This document shows, piece by piece, positions 17,201-23,851 of a DNA stretch of 64,000 nt. The translations under genes and the position numbers were made by a program. The DNA comes from Deltaproteobacteria bacterium (GTDB taxonomy: Bacteria > Desulfobacterota > Desulfomonilia > UBA1062): contig JAHDOV010000003.1 of NCBI GenBank assembly GCA_018434685.1, positions 92,302 to 156,301 on the forward strand, given 5' to 3'. The notes beneath the pieces were generated by a model. That model did no database searches. It saw only the letters and a program-made list of their open reading frames with translations, and had not been told where the DNA came from. Positions within the stretch are counted from its first letter, which is position 1. Each line of letters opens with the position of its first letter.

Positions 17201-18045
17201 AGAAGAAAAGCCTGCCGTCGTTTTGGAAGAAACGCGTCGATGAATTGTTACATTTGGAGGGAAACCTGCACAGGCAAGCCCTTGTCATGTTTACATACCA
17301 TCTTGAAAGGTTCTATGTGAAAGACCCTCGCTGGACTCGGGCGAACCTGATTTCCTTTTTGGATAGCGATGCCGACGATCAAAAGGCCTTCTGGTCGGGA
17401 TTCTTTTGGAATCCACAAGTCTATTATAAACTGTTCGAAGTGCTGAAACCTTACTTGGTACGTCTCATCTTCGACAGAACAATGGAGAAACAGGGCCATC
17501 TAAATGCCTTATCGGGTATTCTTCTAGCCTATTGGTGGAATATGATCCCAAAGACGGGTGAACGGTTTATCACCAATACGGAAATGAGAGATATCCTGCT
17601 CCAGGCTGATGACAATTTTCGAGTTCAAATCTTATGGCAAACCAAAAGATTTCTTAAAGGGAAGAAAGTAGAAAGGTCAAATCTATCGACATTCCTTAAG
17701 GAAGTATGGCCAAGACATAAAAAGGCAAAGAGTTCTCGGGTTTCTACTGCCCTTTGTGAACTGGCATTCACAGATGCCGAGACCTTCGGAAGCTTTGCCG
17801 ACATCATCCTCCCTCTGGTATCTAAGGTTGATAGCCATGGTTTATTCTTATACAAACTTGATGATTCCAAAATTGTTGACCTGTTCCCGGAAAAAGTTCT
17901 TACGCTTCTATGTGCGGTCTTACCTGACAAAACACCTGAATGGCCCTATGGGATAGGAAATACGCTTAAACGGATTGGCGAAGTGGAGCCAGCTCTTTTG
18001 AAAGACAAAAAATTGATTGAATTGAGAAAACGCTTGGTTTCTTGA
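14224..18045 (+). CDS. Large SIR2-domain protein, probable NAD-consuming defence effector
   Basis: The 1273-residue protein begins with a SIR2-type NAD-binding domain: GAGVS at 28-32, TTNFD at 134-138 with the catalytic Asn136, HLHG at 170-173 with the catalytic His172, and VFVGYAADDP near 222. Such domains in bacterial defence proteins destroy NAD+ on phage sensing. The remaining 980 residues are Trp-rich, mostly helical, without nuclease or P-loop motifs that I can see, and form the probable sensor part. The overall architecture resembles defence-associated sirtuins; a DUF4020-type C-terminus is possible but not confirmed. GC is visibly lower than in the lpxC operon. It stands alone on its own promoter, downstream of the ImmA-PIN pair. 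Confidence 0.85.
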   Translation: MRFVATGPSIPDDLLVARDEGRVVFICGAGVSRARANLPDFNQLTRHVIETLGVTAHDPAQKLLNAAEQFDRISGTAGIISADRVFGLLERDFSVRDIEQAVAKALKPVETPDLSAHRIMLDLARLPDNRVRIVTTNFDLLFEACDQTLQCCRPPRLPDPLRDDEFEGIIHLHGRVDGMYQNAEGDGFVLSSAGFGRAYLAEGWATSFIRSIIDQYIVVFVGYAADDPPVYYLLEALNSYKKSLAGVYAFQAGDAGDAEAKWRHKGAYPIAYDEADNHKTLWDTLSAWAERARDQNAWFEKIITMSRKGPETLSPQERGQVAHIVSTPEGAKRFANGEDPPPAEWLCAFDPTIRYMTPGKLNIYSADGQYFDPFYDAYGLDEDTLPPRLEPRDHFAKRDLPFGEWDAFALNKSDIKNLQDDHYVALRGHWAINVPRLPSRLEQLSTWISKICHQPAAAWWAAGQTGVHHSLQDLIRSQLVKYDKDTCPAEVYKAWHFILEVWRVRQRDEDLDWHQLKTFIDRNGWTNDTIKEFALIRRPYLNIDESPRWSGPKPPTAKEEIQCNEMVSVGVKYPMPFGDAEIPDNFILAAVREFRNNLEHAVYLEQEIGGYGLHHLSPIEPDKSVKGDAYERNHGISSSLLYYVKLFKRLIEKDPQVAKQEYLAWWNDEETVFDLLRIWIAGEPRILSGKEAGELLIRLSMQSFWEHRHQRDLLLILEKRWNDFPKTTRTRLERRLKQGPLPWESEKKKEYIDRRAWTILNWLHWLAEHGCKFSFDLNKISEKLRKQAPEWQRQYAAKAADSLEGRGGFIERETEYSSVLSEPPETILQKAREFSGTDFDRLMENDPFAGLSAERPDLALAALVSNAGCNDYPEWAWRTFLYAEARKNDPSDFSVQIGNNILKMSDDVICGMISPVSEWLLNSSKGFFATQHERFWQIWERLIAVIKSKPQSAHSNIVRQKNDPDFAMEGLNAPVGKLAQALMNDPAINNLGKKKSLPSFWKKRVDELLHLEGNLHRQALVMFTYHLERFYVKDPRWTRANLISFLDSDADDQKAFWSGFFWNPQVYYKLFEVLKPYLVRLIFDRTMEKQGHLNALSGILLAYWWNMIPKTGERFITNTEMRDILLQADDNFRVQILWQTKRFLKGKKVERSNLSTFLKEVWPRHKKAKSSRVSTALCELAFTDAETFGSFADIILPLVSKVDSHGLFLYKLDDSKIVDLFPEKVLTLLCAVLPDKTPEWPYGIGNTLKRIGEVEPALLKDKKLIELRKRLVS

Positions 18046-18078
18046 TAGCCTGAAGCCCTTAGGGAAAATTGGAAAATT

Positions 18079-18184
18079 GGGGGTCGGACCAAGATAACTC
18101 TCTGTAATCCTGAGAAATAAACCTAAAAAAGGGGCCTATTTTGCCCTTAGAAGCCCCATTTCGGTATCAAAAAGGGTGTTCTAA
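18079..18184. repeat. Dispersed GGGGTC-type intergenic repeat, copy A
   Basis: This 106-bp element begins GGGGTCGGACCAAGATAA, continues with TGTAATCCTG and AAATAAACCT, and ends CAAAAAGGGTGTTCTAA. A second copy of nearly the same length is at 18468-18572, and partial copies are at 33580, 46754, 47126 and 52758. It is noncoding. Confidence 0.7.
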
Positions 18185-18467
18185 GTAGAGGAGGGGTCAC
18201 AATAATCAACATTATCCAGCAAGAGAGCAAGGGCTCGACCCCTTAATACCTAAAACCTTAAGTTAAAGACTCGGAGAACAGCGGCTGAATTGATTGGAGC
18301 CTGGATTCCCTCATGCGAGGGAATGACGATGTACCGGGCATAGAGCGCTGATGAAACATAGCGGTCGAATGTTTAACCTGAGTGTCTAGGGTCAGATCTT
18401 GCATTATAACATTTTCATCATCCCTTCTTATTAATATGGCATTACAAGACCTGCTTACAAGATAATT
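18185..18467. other. Gene-free stretch with a REP-like hairpin
   Basis: The only structured element is ATTCCCTC, ATGC, GAGGGAAT at 18305-18324, an 8-bp perfect hairpin set in the TGGATTCCC...GGGAATGACG context common to intergenic palindromic repeats of proteobacteria. No gene is supported. Confidence 0.55.
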
Positions 18468-18572
18468 GGGGTCGAACCAAGATAAGCACATGTAATTCTG
18501 GAAAATAAACCTGATAAAAGTTCCAAAAATACCCTTAGAAACACCATTTTAGGCCAAAAAAAGTTGTTCTAA
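18468..18572. repeat. Dispersed GGGGTC-type intergenic repeat, copy B
   Basis: Second, 105-bp copy of the element at 18079-18184: GGGGTCGAACCAAGATAA, TGTAATTCTG, AAATAAACCT, CCTTAGAA, AAAGTTGTTCTAA in the same order. Confidence 0.7.
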
Positions 18573-18593
18573 TCTTTTCAACGAAGGAATCGG

Positions 18594-18617
18594 GGACGGA
18601 TTAACACGAATCCGTCC
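18594..18617. repeat. 9-bp inverted repeat
   Basis: GGACGGATT and its exact complement are separated by AACACG. It lies just past the stop of an unassigned minus-strand open frame (18624-18794) and may be an end of a decayed element. Confidence 0.45.
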
Positions 18618-18756
18618 TCCGTTCTACCCAAGCTCATCGTCAGGCGCGCAGTTCCCCCTCATGCCCATGTTGACCTCGAAAAGCTTGTCGCAAGGCATGA
18701 AAGCACCTGTTTCCGGAACAAAAATATCAGCTGCTCGGCGTGGCGACTGTCTCGAT

Positions 18757-19074
18757 TTATAACCCGACAGCCCGAAAAGTTGATTTTCCCTCTACCCTGA
18801 TGCTTGGTCTGATCAATTCCAATGTTTCCGGGCTCATTCCTTTAACCATACGCAAGTCATCAACTGTGGAAAACGGACCATTGGTTTGTCTGAAAGACAC
18901 GATATTTTTTGCAGTTGCCTCATCCAGGTCGGGCAACATCTGCAATTCTTCAACACTTGCACTGTTTATGTTGAGAAACCCGATTGTTTTTATATCCTGA
19001 GCTGCATTGGAAAGACTGAACAATGCAAGCAAAATAACCATCACGCCTGTTATCGTTAATGCTGTTCTTTCCAT
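18757..19074 (-). CDS. Exported ComEA-like helix-hairpin-helix protein
   Basis: The protein has an N-terminal signal peptide or anchor (TALTITGVMVILLALFSLSNA) followed by a double HhH DNA-binding domain, FLNINSASVEELQMLPDLDEATAKNIV and FSTVDDLRMVKGMSPETLELI. ComEA-type proteins bind incoming DNA in the periplasm during natural uptake. GGAAGG 6 bases before the ATG at 19074 fixes the start; the longer frame to 19119 lacks one. It is a single gene without other competence genes nearby, so a role in transformation is only possible. Confidence 0.82.
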   Translation of the reverse strand: MERTALTITGVMVILLALFSLSNAAQDIKTIGFLNINSASVEELQMLPDLDEATAKNIVSFRQTNGPFSTVDDLRMVKGMSPETLELIRPSIRVEGKSTFRAVGL

Positions 19075-19119
19075 GATTACCTTCCTTGATATGGGTTTAT
19101 GCACTTCGGTGGAAATCAT

Positions 19120-19492
19120 CTGTTTGATTCAACGAATCATTCCACCCCCTGATCGTTACCGGCTCTGCTCACCCCCTTTGTTTTGTTGTATCCAGGACAG
19201 ATGCTCTTGATAGGTGCTGCATACAAGATGCAAGGAATTAAACGGTTTACATGGGATCAACACAAGTAATGAAAGTTAATACCACTGACGAAGTTAAAGA
19301 CTACTGAAGAATAGTACTGCGGAACGAGTCAAAGTCAATAGCCGGACATGCGATTAATCTTAATGGGGAAACGTTTGAATGGATACACAGGAAAGAGAGG
19401 ACATCCGTGAAATATTGACATTTGAGGGGAGTGAAGGAATCTGTTTTTCCGGTGCCCGGTGCCTCTATAATAGAGCGGGTCTTGTTCCATAG
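19120..19492. other. Gene-free stretch between the HhH gene and the glycosidase gene
   Basis: Both neighbours are on the minus strand. I see no protein-like frame, no clear promoter and no terminator with a U run. A short phrase, ATACCACTGAC.AAGTT, recurs at about 28700. Confidence 0.4.
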
Positions 19493-21742
19493 TCACGACG
19501 AACTCTTCCGGGAAATCACGACTGAACTTTCCTGAGGCCCCGGGGTGACCGGGTCGTAGCCGGGCAGGTGTACCACGATGCCTTCCGGCTTTTTTCTCCA
19601 GATCCCCTCCCACCTCACCTCGATCTCTTCTGCAGAGGGTATGACGGAAACCGATACATCACCGAACGAGGTCGGTCCGGGGCCGAAGGTGATGGGCTCA
19701 TTGCCGGCAAGCCATTCAGGGAGGATCCCTGAGGCGAGAAAGAGACGGTTGTCCTCTTCCCGGACCATCAGGTTGCGTATCATGATTACCCACTCCGCTG
19801 CGGCCCATATGTGGTTTCCGTCGCCCATGCATCCCCCGAGGGTGAGCGGGTGTACGGCCTCGGGCCACTGACCTGTGGGTGATGCGAGTTCTGCCACAGT
19901 TTTCAGCAGGTCTATGAACCGCGGATCCCCCGCCCTGAGGTATACCTGGGCAATGTGCAGGGTGAGGTAGGGATTGATGCCGGAGTGAATGATGTCCTGG
20001 AAGAATCCGCCGCGGACCAGACAGTTGTTGCCCAGAAAATCCGCCGTATCGAGGAGGCGCTCGTCCTGCGCAGGGAAGAGCTGCAGCGGATAGCCCGCGG
20101 CGAGTGAGCCCACTGCCCCGGAATCCATCCGGCGGTAGGGGCTTGCCGGCATCCCCCGTCTCCCGGTAAGCTTCGAGACCTCGGCAAGACACGACTCGAC
20201 AGCAGCGAGGAAACGTGCAGCCTCCTGAGAGAATTCCTCTGCCCTGCGGTTCTCCCCCAGCATATTCAGAAGGTCCGCTGCGGCATGCAGCCCGGCAATC
20301 CCCCAGAAGTCGTCCCAGAAATAGTAGTCATTGGGCCCCAGGTGCTCGGCACTGAAACCGGCAGGCAGCAGCCCCGCGTGAAGAACCGCCGGTTTTTGGG
20401 CAAGACGTTTGTTCTTGATCCAGGCTCCGCCGCGGCGTATGGCATCCTTCCACTGCGGCTTCGGGGACGTTCCCGTGAGATCGCAGTAGCGTTTCATGAT
20501 CCACAACGCCTCGCCGTTGGAATCCCACTCTCCCTCCTGGGAGAGGAAAAAACCCGAGCGGGTCTGCCTGTCCGGGAAGCTGTCGATCACCCGCAGGGCC
20601 CTCCCGGTAAGGCCGGCACACAGGAGCGCATGGAGGATGAAGCATGCATCCCTGAACCAGAAGCGTTTGTAGGTGTATGGCCCGGGGTACATGTCTTCCC
20701 CTGGCGAATGGAGGATGAGCATTCTCAGTGCCGAATCGTAGAGCGACTGGAACAGTCTGTCGGGCAGGTGCACGCGGGCCGTTCCGGCAAGGGCTGCTTT
20801 CCAGGATCCCCGGGAGGGGGAAGACGATTCCTTCCGGCCGAGGGGGATTCGGATCTGCACCGTGTTTTCCTCCGTGCATTTCATCCGGAACAGTGCGGCA
20901 GCAGTGGCCATGCCCACCGGGCACTGGATTCCTTCCCGCAGATCCTTTCCGGACAGGAGGGTGTGAACATCTCCCCTCTTGTAGTCGGAAAAAAGGGATC
21001 TCTCGGGCCGGCGATCAAAGAGGACCTCCTGCCGTCTGTTTATCCTCCATCCCGCACCACCTTGAAGTGATCTGATATCGCTTATGAAACTCACCCCTTC
21101 TGGGTTGTACGGCCTCGCGGACACCACGATCCATGCGTCTGTCATGCAGTGCGCGCTCAGGGTAAGGGTGCAGTCCAGGGAGGAGTCGTGCTCAAGGACT
21201 TCAGCGCGGGAGATGAGCTCCGAACCGTCGTCGATGCTGCGGGTTACAACAGCCACCGACCCCTTGATGTCCAGGTGCTGATCGACAGAGGGCAGTTTCG
21301 ATGGAATGAGCCTGTGGCCGTCTTCCCTGACGAGCCAGACGTCAAGAGACCAGCTGTCCCAGAACGGGGTGATCAGTCCCCTCGGGTCTACAATGGGGAG
21401 GAAATCATGATCAGGGATGCCGATGGCGGTCCAGTTGCGATGGGTAAGGTTGACGTGGGTAATGGAGAACGAGCGCGGGATGAATGAGGCATCCAGGGGA
21501 TTGTACTGGCGCTCGACCCAGTAGGGCCATATCCAGTCGAGATTGTGCTGGATGGCATTGGTGTTGAGAAGTCCCCGGGCATGGAAGACCAGGCCTGCCC
21601 GGAGGAGTTCGATGGGTTTCTTGATATCCATGGGCTGGGCAAAGGATTCCAGCCGGAACAGGATCTTCACCGGGTCGACAAACCCATGGGACCGTGCGAC
21701 ATAGCTCACGATCCATTTCCAGGGGAACCATCGAAGCCACAT
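19493..21742 (-). CDS. Six-hairpin glycosidase-like protein (GH15 or debranching type)
   Basis: The 749-residue protein has an N-terminal beta-rich part of about 300 residues and a C-terminal (alpha/alpha)6 domain. Family features are YKRFWFRDACFILHALL (the WxRD substrate region), then GEWDSNGEALWIMKRYCDLTG and NDYYFWDDFWGIAGLHAA with an acidic pair. Glucoamylase-like and amylo-1,6-glucosidase enzymes of glycogen or oligosaccharide breakdown share this fold. There is no signal peptide, so it should be cytoplasmic. GGGAGGGG before the ATG is a strong RBS. A small open frame ends 12 bases upstream on the same strand. Exact substrate unknown. Confidence 0.75.
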   Translation of the reverse strand: MWLRWFPWKWIVSYVARSHGFVDPVKILFRLESFAQPMDIKKPIELLRAGLVFHARGLLNTNAIQHNLDWIWPYWVERQYNPLDASFIPRSFSITHVNLTHRNWTAIGIPDHDFLPIVDPRGLITPFWDSWSLDVWLVREDGHRLIPSKLPSVDQHLDIKGSVAVVTRSIDDGSELISRAEVLEHDSSLDCTLTLSAHCMTDAWIVVSARPYNPEGVSFISDIRSLQGGAGWRINRRQEVLFDRRPERSLFSDYKRGDVHTLLSGKDLREGIQCPVGMATAAALFRMKCTEENTVQIRIPLGRKESSSPSRGSWKAALAGTARVHLPDRLFQSLYDSALRMLILHSPGEDMYPGPYTYKRFWFRDACFILHALLCAGLTGRALRVIDSFPDRQTRSGFFLSQEGEWDSNGEALWIMKRYCDLTGTSPKPQWKDAIRRGGAWIKNKRLAQKPAVLHAGLLPAGFSAEHLGPNDYYFWDDFWGIAGLHAAADLLNMLGENRRAEEFSQEAARFLAAVESCLAEVSKLTGRRGMPASPYRRMDSGAVGSLAAGYPLQLFPAQDERLLDTADFLGNNCLVRGGFFQDIIHSGINPYLTLHIAQVYLRAGDPRFIDLLKTVAELASPTGQWPEAVHPLTLGGCMGDGNHIWAAAEWVIMIRNLMVREEDNRLFLASGILPEWLAGNEPITFGPGPTSFGDVSVSVIPSAEEIEVRWEGIWRKKPEGIVVHLPGYDPVTPGPQESSVVISRKSSS

Positions 21743-21754
21743 AGCCCCTCCCTC

Positions 21755-22096
21755 CTAGGGTATAGTAATACCTCCGTGGCCGTGGTCAACCTGCAGGGGT
21801 GGTGCCTGGTGAATTTTCCCGGCTGAAGAAAAGGGGACGTAATAAGCTCCTCCTGACAGCGGGTTGTCCGGCGACATATCCTTATATAAGGAGGGAGGTT
21901 TTTCCATCGTATAGGAAGCTGCCGGTATTTTCTTCACTTCGAGCAGCTTTCTCCTCCGGTCTCCTCGTCTCGGCCGTGCATGGACACCGCCCCATGTCCT
22001 GTTCCGTCTTTGGGGTTTCTCCATGTATTCGATTCTGAGAATAGCTCTTGTCAAAGCCGCGATGATCTGGTGTTTATCTGACAATACACAGTGCAA
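21755..22096 (-). CDS. Possible small hypothetical protein upstream of the glycosidase
   Basis: A 113-codon minus-strand frame with a TTG start ends 12 bases before the glycosidase start, leaving just room for that gene's RBS. The C-terminal half (SLYKDMSPDNPLSGGAYYVP) looks protein-like, but I recognise no domain and the N-terminal half is Arg-rich. It could be a real leader gene or chance. Confidence 0.25.
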   Translation of the reverse strand: MHCVLSDKHQIIAALTRAILRIEYMEKPQRRNRTWGGVHARPRRGDRRRKLLEVKKIPAASYTMEKPPSLYKDMSPDNPLSGGAYYVPFSSAGKIHQAPPLQVDHGHGGITIP

Positions 22097-22120
22097 GTTT
22101 GATGTCAGAGGGGGGGTATC

Positions 22121-23005
22121 ATGATCGAACGGGAAGACATTCGGTTCTTGTCACATGGCCAGAAGTGCAGCGGCTGGTTTTACCGGGCTTCAACGAAAGA
22201 GAATTCCCGGTGCATTGTCCTTGCGCACGGCTTCTGCGGGGTCAAGGAGATGCGTCTGGACTGCTATGCCGAGGCCTTTGCCGAGGCCGGTTACAGTGCC
22301 CTTGTCTTCGACTACCGGCATTTTGGCGGCAGCGATGGTGAGCCCAGGCAGATACTCGACATAAAAAAACAGCACCAGGACTGGCATGCAGCCATAAGGT
22401 TCGCGAGGGAGCTTCCGGGAATAGATCCGAAAAAGATTGTCCTGTGGGGCACCTCGTTCAGCGGAGGGCACGTTGTTCCTGTTGCAGTCAAGGACGGCGG
22501 GATCGCTGCGGTCATATCCCAGGCGCCGCACCTGAATGGCCTTGCCACCGCGATGGCAAACGGACCGGTTCAGAACCTGCGGCTGGGTTCTGCTGCCTGG
22601 CGTGATGTCTTCAGGATGATCCTCGGGCGCAGCCCCTACTATGTCCCTGCTGCAGGCAGGCCCGGCGAGCTCGCGGCCATGACAGCCCCGGATGCCCTGG
22701 AAGGGGTCAAGAGGCTCTATCCCGAAGGATTCGAGCCCAATGAGAATGTTGCGGCCAGGATCTTCCTGTCGGTAGGGCTCTACTCCCCGGGTCGTCTGGC
22801 GGCGAAAATGAACATGCCCTGGCTGGTTCAGGCAGCGGCCCATGACCTGACCACGCCGGTGGGCCCGGCAATCAAGGCGGTGATGAAGGCCCCGAAAAGC
22901 CAGCTCATCATCTACAAGTGCGGGCACTTCGACGTGTATGTCGAGCCTCGTTTCAATCAGACCATTGGCGACCAGATAACGTTTCTCAATAACTGCATGC
23001 AATGA
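22121..23005 (+). CDS. Alpha/beta hydrolase
   Basis: The 294-residue enzyme has the hydrolase fold of the serine aminopeptidase/dienelactone hydrolase type. The oxyanion segment is VLAHGFCGVKEMRLD, the nucleophile elbow GTSFSGGH, the acid probably in AAAHDLTTP, and the histidine in KCGHFDVY. There is no signal peptide. A purine-rich AGAGGGGGGG stands before the ATG. The substrate cannot be read. The DUF3795 gene follows 15 bases later, so the two are probably one transcript. Confidence 0.85.
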   Translation: MIEREDIRFLSHGQKCSGWFYRASTKENSRCIVLAHGFCGVKEMRLDCYAEAFAEAGYSALVFDYRHFGGSDGEPRQILDIKKQHQDWHAAIRFARELPGIDPKKIVLWGTSFSGGHVVPVAVKDGGIAAVISQAPHLNGLATAMANGPVQNLRLGSAAWRDVFRMILGRSPYYVPAAGRPGELAAMTAPDALEGVKRLYPEGFEPNENVAARIFLSVGLYSPGRLAAKMNMPWLVQAAAHDLTTPVGPAIKAVMKAPKSQLIIYKCGHFDVYVEPRFNQTIGDQITFLNNCMQ

Positions 23006-23020
23006 AGAGGAGGCATGTTT

Positions 23021-23458
23021 ATGAGTACAAATCAAAGGATCGATCTGGTTGCGCCTTGTGGTATTGATTGCGGAACATGTGAACTTTACCTGTGCAAGGA
23101 CAATGGAAAATTGTTGGAGTACCTGTTGTCGAAAGGCATCCCGCGCGATAAATTACCCTGTGCCGGCTGCCGCACCAACCAGGGGAACTGCCCGGTCATC
23201 GGCAGCCCATGTGCAACCTATGCCTGCGTCGTCGGGAAAGAGGTCGAATTTTGTTTTCAGTGCAATGAATTTCCCTGCCCGAAGCTGAATCCGTCTGCCG
23301 ACAGGGCCGGCGTCCTGCCGCATAACATGAAGGTGTTCAATCTGTGCACCATTCAAAGAAAGGGTGTCGAAGGCTTCGTTGAAATATCGACCGAGATCAA
23401 GGGCAGGTATTACAAGGGAACAATGGAAATTGGCAAGGGTCCTCGAATAGTGGAATGA
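23021..23458 (+). CDS. DUF3795 cysteine-rich protein
   Basis: The protein opens with LVAPCGIDCGTCELYLC, the DUF3795 signature, and carries further cysteine pairs (CAGCRTNQGNC, CATYAC, CFQCNEFPCP), suggesting a metal or Fe-S site. These proteins are common in anaerobes and have no firm function. ATG 23021 is chosen over 23015 because GAGGAGG ends 7 bases before it and only 1 base before the other. Confidence 0.85.
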   Translation: MSTNQRIDLVAPCGIDCGTCELYLCKDNGKLLEYLLSKGIPRDKLPCAGCRTNQGNCPVIGSPCATYACVVGKEVEFCFQCNEFPCPKLNPSADRAGVLPHNMKVFNLCTIQRKGVEGFVEISTEIKGRYYKGTMEIGKGPRIVE

Positions 23459-23851
23459 TTCTGGAGCGCATAGACCATTGGGGAGGAAAGCATCCGAGAC
23501 GTCTATAAAGTTATAAAAATGTAATCGTTAATTAAAACATGGAATGGGGGTCGCAAAGGCTCGGGGTCTTGATTCGAGAAGTTCTCATGCCCGAGCAAAA
23601 GATTACATCCATAAAAATATAAAGATGTACTGGTTACAGAGAAAGAATAGTATGCTGTTACGTGTGTGCCCTTGACCTCGCTTGATTTATGCGTTTTATT
23701 GACTGCGGCTATGAAAGATAAGGGGAGTAAAAGGATAGAAGGAAACAAGGACGAAAAGATGGCGGGGCCGTATCAGAAAGCCGGCACATGATAACCTGCC
23801 GTATCGGAAGAAACCGATGTGCTCCTCCAGGAAAATCACGAAAGAAAATCC
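23459..23851. other. Gene-free stretch before topB
   Basis: The sequence is AT-rich around 23510-23700 and contains no protein-like frame that I can support; opposite-strand frames are shadows or low-complexity. No clear promoter stands out. Confidence 0.4.
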
